A stretch of DNA of 64,000 bases, taken from the NCBI GenBank assembly GCA_964529005.1, contig CAZGUH010000009.1:1-64000 (forward strand). The letters are read 5' to 3'. The notes beneath the pieces are model-generated. The model was not told the origin of the DNA and ran no database searches. It worked only from the letters and a program-made list of their open reading frames with translations. Position numbers and translations under genes: made by a program. This DNA comes from CAZGUH01 sp964529005 (lineage in GTDB: Bacteria; Actinomycetota; Acidimicrobiia; Acidimicrobiales; Ilumatobacteraceae). Shown piece by piece: positions 25,306 to 33,908 of the stretch (its first letter is position 1; every line of letters starts with the position of its first letter).

Positions 25306-25776
25306 GTGGCATCCTCGACGGCGCGCGGCTCCTGGCTCTCGCTGCTGGGATGGCTCGCGCCGGTCGCCCTGATCGTCGGCGGCCTGGCGTTCCTGGCCGC
25401 CGACGTCACCGACCACGGCGGCCTCGAGGGGGCGACGCCGGCGAACGCTGCCGAGGCCGCGCGGGATCACGCCGAGACGTTCGTCGACGCGCAGGTCGCC
25501 GACGGAGGCACGGCGACGCTGGCCGGCATCGTGCCCGTCTCGGCGAGCCCGGACGGCCCGTCGCTGTACCACCTGCGTCTCGTCGTGGTGAGCCACGAGA
25601 GCGGGCCCGACGCGCCGCACACGGTCGCCTACTGCGTGCGGTGGGACGTAGACGTGTCGACCGGCGCCGTCGCGGAGGTCGCGGCGGTCGAGCTGAGCAT
25701 CGATCGCGGCACGTTCCCCGCCGACGACCGGGCCGCCGAGTGGCGCGACCGCTGCGCCGCCGAAGTCGTACTCTGA
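25306..25776 (+). CDS. Membrane-anchored hypothetical protein
   Basis: A 156-residue protein with one N-terminal hydrophobic segment (about residues 10-32) and an outside domain of about 120 residues. I do not recognise it. The domain alternates like beta strands (YHLRLVVVSHES, HTVAYCVRWDVDV) and has two cysteines that could pair. GTG start 6 nt after a -10-like TACGCT, consistent with a leaderless message. Confidence 0.5.
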   Translation: MASSTARGSWLSLLGWLAPVALIVGGLAFLAADVTDHGGLEGATPANAAEAARDHAETFVDAQVADGGTATLAGIVPVSASPDGPSLYHLRLVVVSHESGPDAPHTVAYCVRWDVDVSTGAVAEVAAVELSIDRGTFPADDRAAEWRDRCAAEVVL

Positions 25777-25886
25777 CCGGCGTCGCGAGCTTGAAGTTAC
25801 CGATGGGTTGGTCGCAGCGGCGCCCCGGTCGGTAGCGTGCGCGCTCACGTCGGTGTCCCGGCGACGAGCTGACGAGGAGGCAAACG

Positions 25887-26756
25887 ATGGGTGCGTTGGA
25901 CGGCCGCGTCGCCCTCATCACCGGTGCGGGCCGAGGCATCGGCCGGGAACATGCGCTGCACTTCGCCCGCGAGGGCGCCGCCGTGGTCGTGAACGACCGC
26001 GGCGCGGCGAACGACGGCACGGGATCCGACCTCACGCCAGCCGAACGCGTGGTGGCCGAGATCACTGCGGCGGGCGGCGCCGCCGTCGCCAACGGAGACG
26101 ACGTGTCCAGCTGGGAGGGAGCGCAGCGGATGGTCGCCCAGGCCGTCGAGACGTTCGGCGACCTGCACGTGCTGGTCAACAACGCCGGCATCCTGCGCGA
26201 TCGCGCGCTCGTGAACATGTCCGAGGACGAGTGGGACGCCGTGATCGCGGTGCACCTCAAGGGCCACTTCGCGCCGATGCGCTTCGCCGCGGAGTACTGG
26301 CGCGCCCAGCACAAAGCGGGTGTCCGGGCGACGCGCAGCATCGTGCACACCACGTCGACGAGCGGGCTGTTCGCCAATCCCGGCCAGTCGAACTACGGCG
26401 CCGCCAAGGCGGGCATCGCCACGCTCAGCCAGATCGCGGCGAAGGAGCTGTCGCGCTACGACGTGCGCAGCAACACCGTGGCGCCGGTGGCCCGCACGCG
26501 GTTGACCCTCGGATCGCCCGGGCTCGAGGAGATCATGGCCCCGACCAACGGGTTCGACCCGTGGGATCCGGCCAACATCTCGCCCGTGGTCGCTTACCTG
26601 TCGACGGCGGGCTGCCGGTTCACCGGTGAGACGTTCCTCGTCCAGGGCGGCACGATCACACGGATGGCCGGCTGGTCACGCGGCGAGAGCATCGACCGCG
26701 ACAAGCCGTGGACGGTCGGCGACCTCGAAGAGGCGATGCCCGCGCTCGTCAGCTGA
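25887..26756 (+). CDS. Short-chain dehydrogenase/reductase
   Basis: A 289-residue NAD(P)-dependent SDR. The nucleotide-binding site is ALITGAGRGIGREHALHF (residues 8-26), then NNAG near residue 99. The catalytic Ser is in TTSTSGLF and the Tyr/Lys pair in NYGAAKAG (near 173). The long insertion and the C-terminal part resemble multifunctional-enzyme-2-type (3-hydroxyacyl-CoA / 17-beta-hydroxysteroid) dehydrogenases. ATG with GAGGAGG upstream. Its neighbours do not define a pathway, although the SCP2 protein nearby fits lipid or steroid chemistry. Confidence 0.82.
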   Translation: MGALDGRVALITGAGRGIGREHALHFAREGAAVVVNDRGAANDGTGSDLTPAERVVAEITAAGGAAVANGDDVSSWEGAQRMVAQAVETFGDLHVLVNNAGILRDRALVNMSEDEWDAVIAVHLKGHFAPMRFAAEYWRAQHKAGVRATRSIVHTTSTSGLFANPGQSNYGAAKAGIATLSQIAAKELSRYDVRSNTVAPVARTRLTLGSPGLEEIMAPTNGFDPWDPANISPVVAYLSTAGCRFTGETFLVQGGTITRMAGWSRGESIDRDKPWTVGDLEEAMPALVS

Positions 26757-26768
26757 GCCGCGCCGGCG

Positions 26769-29045
26769 TCAGGCCGGCGGCTCCTCCGGCGGCGCCGTGG
26801 TCGTCGGGGTGGGCGCGTAGATGATGTCGACGACCGCCGCGCTGCGCGGGTAGGACTGGCCGGAATAGACCGGTTGGCCGGCGATCAGCAGGCTCTGGAG
26901 CGGCTGGGTCGGGTCACCGCTGATCGTGCCGACCTGGAAGCCGGCGGCCTCCAGCGTGGCCCGCAGGCTCGCTTCGTCGGTCGCCCCGATCTCCGGGAAC
27001 ACGACGAGGTCTGGGCCCTTGGAGAGCTGCACGGTGACGGTGTCGCCGCGCGCCACCTGCGAGTCCGGCGCCGGGGCCTGCTGCGCCACCTGGCCGGCGG
27101 GCACGGTGTCGGAGAACACCTGCTCCCCCTCGGCGTACACCAGCTTCAGACCCTCCAGCGCGGCGCGGGCGTCGGCGGGCGACATCCCGGCCAGGTTCGG
27201 GACCACGCGCGGCTCGGGACCCGCCGATACCACCACGGCGACGACCGTGCCCTGCACGACCTCCATGCCGGTGGTCGCGCCGGGCTGCTCGGGCACGCTC
27301 CATGAGATGACCACGCCCGGCGGCACGTCCTCGCTGAACTCCTCGGACGCGACCTCGATCGCCAGCTTGGCGTTCTCGAGACGCTCGGTCGCCTCCTCCA
27401 GCGTCAGCCCGTTGATCTCCGGCAGCGGGGGCAGCGTGGGCCCGTCGCTGACGACCATCGTGAACGGGTCGCCCTCGTCGACCTCGACACCGACGGCCGG
27501 TTCGGTGCGGATCACGTGATCGAGCTCGAAGTCGTCGCTGCGCTCGCGGACGATCTCGACCTCCCAGTCGAAGCCGGCGATCTCGTTCTGCGCCTCGCCG
27601 AGCTCCATCCCGACGAGGTCGGGCACCGCGTGCGTCTCGGTGGAGAGGCGGCCGTAGGCGACGACGCCCGCCGCGGCCAGCGCGGCGACGACGATGATCG
27701 CCACAAGCGCCCAGAGCCACCAGCGCCGGCGCGGCTGATCCTGGTCGAAGATCTCGACGGGTGGGGCCGCGGCGACCGGCGCGCCGGCGGCGGCGCCCAC
27801 CGCGGGAGCCGTGGCCGTCCGCTCGACCGGCTCGGTCGGCAGGTCGTGCGCCGGGCGAGCGGCCCCGGCGGTGACCGGAACTGCGCCCGACGGGTGCGGA
27901 TCGAGGCCCATGCCGGGTGACGGCACCTGGCCGACGGGCGGTGGCAGCGGCGCCGCGGGCGACGCGGCAGACGGCGCGCCGGGCGACACGGCAGACGGCG
28001 GCGCGGCGGGCGCCGCAGCAGCGGGCGCAGCAGCGGGCGGCGCCAAGGGCGGCGTCGCGGCCGCGACGGCCGAGGGGGGCGGGGGCGGCGGTTCGACCGG
28101 CGCCGCGATGGGCCCGGTCGGGTCCGCCGAGCGCGGCGCCGGTTGGCGCGGCGTGGCGACTTCGCTGAACAGTCCGGTGGTCAGCAGCGGCAGCGGCGCC
28201 GGGCGGTCGAGCTTCTCCGCCGCCTGCACCAGGGCGCGACCGAAGTCCGCGGCGGAGTACCGCTCGTCCGGGTCGGGGCGGCCGGCGCGCTCGAGCACGG
28301 CAGCGAGCGGTCCGAGGTCGGCGGAGACCGGCATCAGCTTGTCGATCCGGGCGTTCAGCGTGGCGACCGTCGACTCGGCGCTGAACGGCACCCGGCCAGT
28401 GACCGCCTCGATGAGGCACAGCGCGAGCGCGTAGACGTCGGCCTTCGGCCCGTACGGGCGGCCCTGGGCCTGCTCGGGCGCGGCGTAGCGGGCGGTCTCG
28501 AGGCCGACGCTGGCCGGATGGCTCCACTCTTGCGCAGCGAGCGCGGTGGAGAGCCCGAGATCGACGATGCGCAGCCGCCGATCGGCGCCGAAGACGACGC
28601 TCGACGAGTTCAGCTCGCCGTGGACGACGCCGGCGCGGTGCGCGGCGTCGAGCCCGCGGCACGCGTCGAGGCCCACCAGCAGCGCCTGCGCCGGGGAGAG
28701 CAACCGCCCGCGGTCGACCAGGTCGCGCAAGCTTCCCCCGGTGAGCAGCTCGTTGACGATGTAGGCGACCTCGTCGCCGTCGATGTCGACCGCTCCCCAG
28801 GTCTCGACACGGACCAGGTTCGGGTGGCGCACCTCGACCGCCGCGGCCATGTCGGCGGCGAACCGAGCGCGGAAGACCTCCGCGCGACCGAGCTCGGGAT
28901 TGAGGAGGCGAACCGCGACGGACCGGCCGGTCTCGCCGTCGACCGCGTCGTAGACCGCCCCATTTCGGCCCACGCCGCGGCGAGCGCCGAGCGTGTAGCG
29001 ACCTGCCAGAACGCGGCCGGAGAGCTGCGATGCGTGGGTGGCCAT
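26769..29045 (-). CDS. PASTA-repeat membrane pseudokinase
   Basis: A 758-residue protein built like PknB. The kinase-like domain occupies residues 10-265, a very Pro/Ala-rich linker about 290-420, one membrane segment about 432-455 and four extracellular PASTA repeats about 460-740, ending in a Thr/Pro tail. The kinase core is degenerate: the VAIK lysine is Arg (VAVRLLNP), the HRDxKxxN loop reads HGELNSSSV so catalytic Asp, Lys and Asn are all missing, and DFG is DLG. The APE-like AAPEQAQG remains. It should bind peptidoglycan fragments outside but not phosphorylate. It may scaffold or regulate a true kinase encoded elsewhere. Confidence 0.85.
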   Translation of the reverse strand: MATHASQLSGRVLAGRYTLGARRGVGRNGAVYDAVDGETGRSVAVRLLNPELGRAEVFRARFAADMAAAVEVRHPNLVRVETWGAVDIDGDEVAYIVNELLTGGSLRDLVDRGRLLSPAQALLVGLDACRGLDAAHRAGVVHGELNSSSVVFGADRRLRIVDLGLSTALAAQEWSHPASVGLETARYAAPEQAQGRPYGPKADVYALALCLIEAVTGRVPFSAESTVATLNARIDKLMPVSADLGPLAAVLERAGRPDPDERYSAADFGRALVQAAEKLDRPAPLPLLTTGLFSEVATPRQPAPRSADPTGPIAAPVEPPPPPPSAVAAATPPLAPPAAAPAAAAPAAPPSAVSPGAPSAASPAAPLPPPVGQVPSPGMGLDPHPSGAVPVTAGAARPAHDLPTEPVERTATAPAVGAAAGAPVAAAPPVEIFDQDQPRRRWWLWALVAIIVVAALAAAGVVAYGRLSTETHAVPDLVGMELGEAQNEIAGFDWEVEIVRERSDDFELDHVIRTEPAVGVEVDEGDPFTMVVSDGPTLPPLPEINGLTLEEATERLENAKLAIEVASEEFSEDVPPGVVISWSVPEQPGATTGMEVVQGTVVAVVVSAGPEPRVVPNLAGMSPADARAALEGLKLVYAEGEQVFSDTVPAGQVAQQAPAPDSQVARGDTVTVQLSKGPDLVVFPEIGATDEASLRATLEAAGFQVGTISGDPTQPLQSLLIAGQPVYSGQSYPRSAAVVDIIYAPTPTTTAPPEEPPA

Positions 29046-29123
29046 GCGGCGCGAGAGGCTACCCCGTCCCGTTCGCCCGCCGCGGGCAGGTGATCTCGCG
29101 GCGCCCGCGACCACAATGGCGGC

Positions 29124-29594
29124 ATGGCCCGTCGCCGATTCGACCCCAAGCTCTTCCTCGCCAGTCTCGGCATCGCGGCCGCTCTGGTGCTGATCGTCTG
29201 GGGCGTCTCGACGAGCGTCACCGGCGACGAAGCCCAGAACCTGCCGGAGGCGATCGAGAGCATCACCCCGGTGCGCGATGCGGCGCAGGTCCCGAGTCAG
29301 ACCGAGGTGTTCGTCGATCTGCTCGAGGGATACGAAGCCTCGCTGACGGTCGACGGCATCGAGCTGGAGACGATCCGGCTCGACGAGCTCGCCGTGCCGG
29401 ACGGGCAGCAGGCGCCGACCCCGACGACGGCGGTGTACGAGCCGGGCAATGCCACGATCCGCTTCGCCCCCGCCGAGGGCGCGCCGATCGAGTCGTTCGC
29501 GCCGGGATCGCACACGGCGACCGTCGTGTATTGGAAGTCGGTCGACGGCCCGGGCGCGGCGCGCTCGTTCACGTGGTCGTTCGACACGGTCTGA
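29124..29594 (+). CDS. Membrane-anchored hypothetical protein
   Basis: A 156-residue protein with a basic N-terminus, one membrane segment (about residues 10-28) and an extracellular domain of about 125 residues. The domain ends in beta-strand-like stretches (HTATVVYWKSVDG, RSFTWSFDTV), reminiscent of an Ig- or copper-resistance-like beta sandwich. No family recognised. A -10-like CACAAT ends 6 nt before the ATG. Divergent from the pseudokinase by only 78 bp, which hints at a shared cell-envelope role. Confidence 0.5.
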   Translation: MARRRFDPKLFLASLGIAAALVLIVWGVSTSVTGDEAQNLPEAIESITPVRDAAQVPSQTEVFVDLLEGYEASLTVDGIELETIRLDELAVPDGQQAPTPTTAVYEPGNATIRFAPAEGAPIESFAPGSHTATVVYWKSVDGPGAARSFTWSFDTV

Positions 29595-29609
29595 GCGGCG
29601 TGAGCCGGC

Positions 29610-31682
29610 TCAGCGCTCGGGCAGCTCGCCCGTCTCGAGGAGCGTCCTGAAGCCGGCCTCGTCGATCACCGGGATGCCGAGCTGCTCGGCCTTCGACAGC
29701 TTGGACGCGCCCGGGCCGTCGCCGACCACCACCGCATAGGTCTTCTTCGACACGCTCCCTGGGCTCTTGCCACCGCGCCCGGTGATCGCCGCCTCCGCCT
29801 CCTCGCGGCTGAACCCCTCGAGGGTCCCGGTGACGACCACCGCCTTGCCGGCGAGCACCTGCGGCAGGCGCGACACGACGACGTTGCCGAAGTCGACCCC
29901 CGCCGCCTTCAGCGCGGCGACGATCTCACGGTTGTCCTCCTGGGCGAACCAGTGGACGATCGAGTCGGCGATCGTCGGGCCGACACCTTCGACGGTGGCG
30001 AGGTCGGCCTCGCTGGCGCCAGCGATCGCGTCGAGCGTGCCGAACGCCCGGGCGAGAGCCTCGGCGGCGACCGGTCCGAGGTTGCGGATGCCGAGCGCGG
30101 TGAGCAGCCGCGGCAGCGGCCGGGTCTTGCTGGCTTCGATCGCGTCGAGGAGCTTGTGCGCGCTGAGCGAGCCGAAGCCCTCCAGCGTGCGCAGCTTGTC
30201 GGCGTCGAGCGTGTACAGGTCGCCGACGTGGCGCACGAATCCTGCTGCCGTGAGCTGGCCGACGGTGCGCTCGCCGAGGCCTTCGATGTCCATCGCGCCG
30301 CGGCTGGCGAAGTGGATGATGCGCTGGTCGCGCTGGAACGGACAGGCCGAGTTGACGCAGCGCGTGTCGGCCTCGCCCTCGGGCCGCACGAGTTCGCTGC
30401 CGCACCCCGGGCACGTGCGGGGGAAGACCCACGGCTCGACCCCCTCCGGCCGCAGCGAGAGCACCGGCCCGACGACCTCCGGGATGACATCGCCCGCCTT
30501 GCGGACCGTGACCGTGTCACCGGGGCGCACGTCCTTCAGCCGCACCTGGTCCTCGTTGTGCAGCGTGGCGACCGAGACGGTGCTGCCGCCCACGAACACC
30601 GGCTCGAGCACGGCGAACGGCGTCGCCCTTCCGGTGCGCCCGATCGACACCTGGATGTCGAGGAGCTTGGTCGTGCGCTCCTCCGGCGGGAACTTGTACG
30701 CGATCGCCCAGCGCGGCGCCCGCGACGTGTGGCCGAGCGTCAGCCGGTGGGCGAGGGAGTCGATCTTGATGACGACGCCGTCGATCTCGTAGCCGAGGTC
30801 GTGGCGATGCTCCTGCCAGTGCGCGCAGTGCCGCTCGACGTCGTCGAGCGTGTCCAGCAGGCGCACCTCGGGGTTGACCGCGAAGCCGAGGGCGCCCAGG
30901 TACTCGAGCGTGGCGTGATGGGAGGTGAACTCCGGCGCGCCTTCGGTCTCGCCGAGCTGGTAGGCCCAGAACGCCAGCTCGCGGCTGGCGGTGATCGAGG
31001 GATCCTTCTGGCGCAGGCTGCCCGCGCCGGCGTTGCGGGGGTTCACCGGCACCGGCTCCGGCTTGCGCCCGGCAGCGATGCGCGCTTCGTTCTCACGCAT
31101 CTTCGCCGCCTGGAGACGCTCGAACGCGGCGACCGGCATGTAGATCTCGCCGCGGACTTCGAGCACCGCCGGCGGGTCCTCGCCCGCGAGGCGCTGCGGC
31201 ACGCCGTGAACGGTCGCCACGTTCGCGGTGACGTCCTCCCCGACGCGCCCGTCGCCGCGGGTCGCGGCCTGCACGAACGTGCCGTCGACGTAGCGGATGC
31301 TGACGGCCAGGCCGTCGATCTTCAGCTCGCAGGCGAACGTCGGCCTCTCGGCGCCGAGGCCCCGCTGGACGCGCTCGCCCCACGCGCGCAGCTCGGCGGC
31401 ATCCATCGCGTTGTCGAGGCTCGTCATCGGCACGCGGTGGACCACCGGAGCGAACGTCGCGCTCGGCGGCGCTCCCACCTCGCCCGTCGGCGACCCCGCG
31501 GCGAGGTCGGGATGCAGCTCTTCGAGCTCGCGCAGCTCGCGCACGAGCGCGTCGTACTCGGCGTCGCTGATCTCCGGAGCGTCGTGGGTGTAGTAGCGCT
31601 GGTTGTGGTACGCGACCTTGGCCTGGAGCGCTTGGATCCGATCGGACGCGTCAGCGCCAGCGGAGTCGTCGATCTCGGGCAT
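29610..31682 (-). CDS. ligA: NAD-dependent DNA ligase
   Basis: A 690-residue replicative DNA ligase using NAD. In order: the Ia NAD-binding domain (YHNQRYYTHDAPEISDAEYD), the nucleotidyltransferase with adenylated Lys in CELKIDGLAVSI (near residue 118), the OB fold, a zinc finger (CPGCGSELV and CVNSACPF), helix-hairpin-helix repeats, and a C-terminal BRCT domain from about 610 (GKAVVVTGTLEGFSREEAE). Full length for the family. The longer open frame upstream belongs to an overlapping shadow; the ATG at 31682 gives the normal N-terminus. Confidence 0.96.
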   Translation of the reverse strand: MPEIDDSAGADASDRIQALQAKVAYHNQRYYTHDAPEISDAEYDALVRELRELEELHPDLAAGSPTGEVGAPPSATFAPVVHRVPMTSLDNAMDAAELRAWGERVQRGLGAERPTFACELKIDGLAVSIRYVDGTFVQAATRGDGRVGEDVTANVATVHGVPQRLAGEDPPAVLEVRGEIYMPVAAFERLQAAKMRENEARIAAGRKPEPVPVNPRNAGAGSLRQKDPSITASRELAFWAYQLGETEGAPEFTSHHATLEYLGALGFAVNPEVRLLDTLDDVERHCAHWQEHRHDLGYEIDGVVIKIDSLAHRLTLGHTSRAPRWAIAYKFPPEERTTKLLDIQVSIGRTGRATPFAVLEPVFVGGSTVSVATLHNEDQVRLKDVRPGDTVTVRKAGDVIPEVVGPVLSLRPEGVEPWVFPRTCPGCGSELVRPEGEADTRCVNSACPFQRDQRIIHFASRGAMDIEGLGERTVGQLTAAGFVRHVGDLYTLDADKLRTLEGFGSLSAHKLLDAIEASKTRPLPRLLTALGIRNLGPVAAEALARAFGTLDAIAGASEADLATVEGVGPTIADSIVHWFAQEDNREIVAALKAAGVDFGNVVVSRLPQVLAGKAVVVTGTLEGFSREEAEAAITGRGGKSPGSVSKKTYAVVVGDGPGASKLSKAEQLGIPVIDEAGFRTLLETGELPER

Positions 31683-31711
31683 CACGGCGATTGTGCCAGC
31701 CGGCTGCCGCG

Positions 31712-32716
31712 TCAGGCGCCGATGTTGAAGCGCGTCGCCGCCGCCTGGTCCTGCACGCGGCGGGCGACGTCGGTCGTCAGCCGGTAGATGTGCTCGGCCA
31801 CGGCGGGCGTGTGCAGGGCCAGACCGCAGGCCGGCGAGATCAGGCTCTGCACGCGCAGTCGCACCGGGTCGCAGCCGCGGCGCACCAGCTGGCACCACAG
31901 CTCGGACAGCTGCCGCCACGGCCGGTCGGCGCTGAGCGGCATCGGACCGTCGGTGGGGATCACGCCCCACGCGATCCAGCCCCCGCGCTCCAGGAACTGG
32001 CCGAGATAGCCGGCGACGTCCTCGAGCCGGTTCGACACCGGCAAGGAGAGCACGCCGGGGCCGGCTGCGATCAGCGACGCCCAATCGGCCTCGGGGGCGC
32101 AGCAGTGCACGCCCGCGACGGCGCTGGGCTCGATGGCGGCGAGCGCGCCGCTGACGAGGTCGATGGCGACGTCGGGCGGGATCGGGAAGCCGGCCTGCAT
32201 GAGGTCGCCGAGCGACGGCTCGTCGAGGAACACCACCTGCGGGCAGCCGGGCAGCGCAGCCGCGACCGCCTCGAGCAGGCTGGACACGTGGGCCCGCACG
32301 GCCCGCACCGCTTGGTCGAACGCGGTGCTGGTGGGCACGCCGGCGCGCATCAGCGCCAACCCGAGCGTCACCGGGCCGACGAACTGCCACTTCACCGCGG
32401 ACTGCCGCCCCTCGGCGGCCTTGAGGAACGCGCGCAGGCCACCGAACTCGTGGCCCTGGAGGTCGGTGACGACCGGCGCCAGCGGATCGACCTGGGTGAC
32501 GTCGACCGCGATCGACCCGTACGGGCCGAGCGAGAACCCGCGCAGGCCCACGACCGCTTGGGCGATCATGCCCTCGGCGGGGTCGCGCAGCGGCACCGTC
32601 GGCACGGTCGCGAGGTCGAGCGCACGCAGCGACAGCTCCGCCGCCGCGCGGGCAGAGCGATGGGGCAGGCTGCCGATTCCGACCGACTGGCCAGCGACGA
32701 GCGCTCCCTGCGCCAC
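31712..32716 (-). CDS. MetE-like/UROD-fold protein next to ligA
   Basis: A 334-residue protein of the cobalamin-independent methionine synthase C-terminal fold. It begins GIGSLPHRSARAA, has KWQFVGPVTLGLAL near residue 115 and a possible zinc site VAGVHCCAPEADW near 210. Too short for MetE. The same kind of gene sits next to ligA in Mycobacterium (Rv3015c), where its role is unclear. The GTG start has AGGGGAG 5 nt upstream, which decides against the longer frame. Confidence 0.75.
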   Translation of the reverse strand: MAQGALVAGQSVGIGSLPHRSARAAAELSLRALDLATVPTVPLRDPAEGMIAQAVVGLRGFSLGPYGSIAVDVTQVDPLAPVVTDLQGHEFGGLRAFLKAAEGRQSAVKWQFVGPVTLGLALMRAGVPTSTAFDQAVRAVRAHVSSLLEAVAAALPGCPQVVFLDEPSLGDLMQAGFPIPPDVAIDLVSGALAAIEPSAVAGVHCCAPEADWASLIAAGPGVLSLPVSNRLEDVAGYLGQFLERGGWIAWGVIPTDGPMPLSADRPWRQLSELWCQLVRRGCDPVRLRVQSLISPACGLALHTPAVAEHIYRLTTDVARRVQDQAAATRFNIGA

Positions 32717-32841
32717 GGTGGCTCCCCTTTCTGGAGTCGAGTCCACATCGTTGCCCACGCGACCCCGCGCGAGCGAACCGGGGAAGTGCTGGCGCCGTCG
32801 AACCCTCGATCTCGGCAGCGGTGCGCGAATGTTGTCGGCCT

Positions 32842-33723
32842 ATGTCGTCGACGCGCCGGACGGGACAGCTCGCGGTCTGGGCGTTGCGCGCGGCGTGGGT
32901 CGCGCTGCTCGCTGCCGGGCCGGCGATCAGCGGCGGCGTCGACGGCGCGTCGTCGCCGGTGCGCATCTGCGCGGCCGCGATGTCGTGGCTCGCCTGGGGG
33001 GCCGGCCTGGTCGCCTCGCTGGCGCCGTCTCCGGCGACGTTGACGCTCATCCGCCTGCTCGCGCCGGCCGCGCCGGCGGTCGGAGTGCTCTCGTTGCTCG
33101 CCGGCGCCGACGTCCCCGAGGCGGCGGTGGCCGTGGCGGTCGGCGTGGTCGCCGCCGTCCTCGCGCTGTCCGGTGAGGTGGGCCAGGCGTTCGTGCAGGG
33201 CGGCGCCTACGGCGACGAGACACGGTTCCCGTTGCGCCCGCCCGTCGCGGTCCTGGTGCCGATGGTCCTGGCGTGGGCGGTGACGGCCGCAGCGGTGGTG
33301 ACGGCGCCGCTCGCGCTCACCGCCCGGTCGTGGGTGCTCGGTGTGGTGACCGGGGTGGTCGCGATCGCCGCGCTCGCCTACCTGCCAGCGCGCTTCCACG
33401 CTCTGACGATGCGATGGCTCGTGTTCGTGCCGGCCGGCGTGGTGGTCCACGACGCGCTCGTGCTCGCCGAGACCGCCGCGGTGCGGCCGGCGCAGCTGCG
33501 CGCCGTCACGCTGGCGCTCGCCGACACCGAGGCTGCCGACCTCACCGGTCCGGCCGCAGGGCACGCCGTCGAGATCGCGCTCAGGGAGACGATCACGGTG
33601 CTGCGAGCGCCGACGCGAGCGACTCCCCGCGGCACGGCGTTGCACGTGCTGTCGATGCTGGTCGCGCCGACACGTCCGGGCCGCGCGCTCGCCGAGGCAC
33701 GCCGCCGGGGCATTCCAGGCTGA
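32842..33723 (+). CDS. Polytopic membrane protein of unknown function
   Basis: A 293-residue integral membrane protein with about six hydrophobic segments (roughly residues 10-30, 45-65, 72-115, 140-165, 170-195 and 205-225) and a soluble C-terminal tail (about 225-293). I do not recognise it. It lies divergent from the MetE-like gene and just before the assembly gap. Its last 46 coding bp fall within the 55-bp sequence repeated after the gap, so the true 3' end is safe only if that copy is genuine. Confidence 0.55.
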   Translation: MSSTRRTGQLAVWALRAAWVALLAAGPAISGGVDGASSPVRICAAAMSWLAWGAGLVASLAPSPATLTLIRLLAPAAPAVGVLSLLAGADVPEAAVAVAVGVVAAVLALSGEVGQAFVQGGAYGDETRFPLRPPVAVLVPMVLAWAVTAAAVVTAPLALTARSWVLGVVTGVVAIAALAYLPARFHALTMRWLVFVPAGVVVHDALVLAETAAVRPAQLRAVTLALADTEAADLTGPAAGHAVEIALRETITVLRAPTRATPRGTALHVLSMLVAPTRPGRALAEARRRGIPG

Positions 33724-33732
33724 CCGGCGGCG
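33678..33732. repeat. 55-bp sequence duplicated across the gap (left copy)
   Basis: Identical to 33833-33887. It includes the end of the membrane-protein gene and the 9 bp after its stop. Confidence 0.95.
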
Positions 33733-33832
33733 NNNNNNNNNNNNNNNNNNNNNNNNNNNNNNNNNNNNNNNNNNNNNNNNNNNNNNNNNNNNNNNNNNNN
33801 NNNNNNNNNNNNNNNNNNNNNNNNNNNNNNNN
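33733..33832. other. Assembly gap of 100 Ns
   Basis: Exactly 100 unknown bases, the usual placeholder for a scaffold join of unknown size. Both edges carry the same 55 bp. Confidence 0.99.
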
Positions 33833-33887
33833 GGGCCGCGCGCTCGCCGAGGCACGCCGCCGGGGCATTCCAGGCTGACCGGCGGCG
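33833..33887. repeat. 55-bp sequence duplicated across the gap (right copy)
   Basis: Exact repeat of 33678-33732, including a second copy of the end of the membrane-protein reading frame. Probably a contig-end overlap and not a biological duplication. Confidence 0.95.
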
Positions 33888-33908
33888 ACGGCCGCGTCGG
33901 CGGCCGGG

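Noticed and set aside
33833..33887. A second copy of the end of the membrane-protein gene as a gene fragment
   Set aside because: It is identical to the sequence before the N gap and best explained as contig overlap, not a biological duplication.
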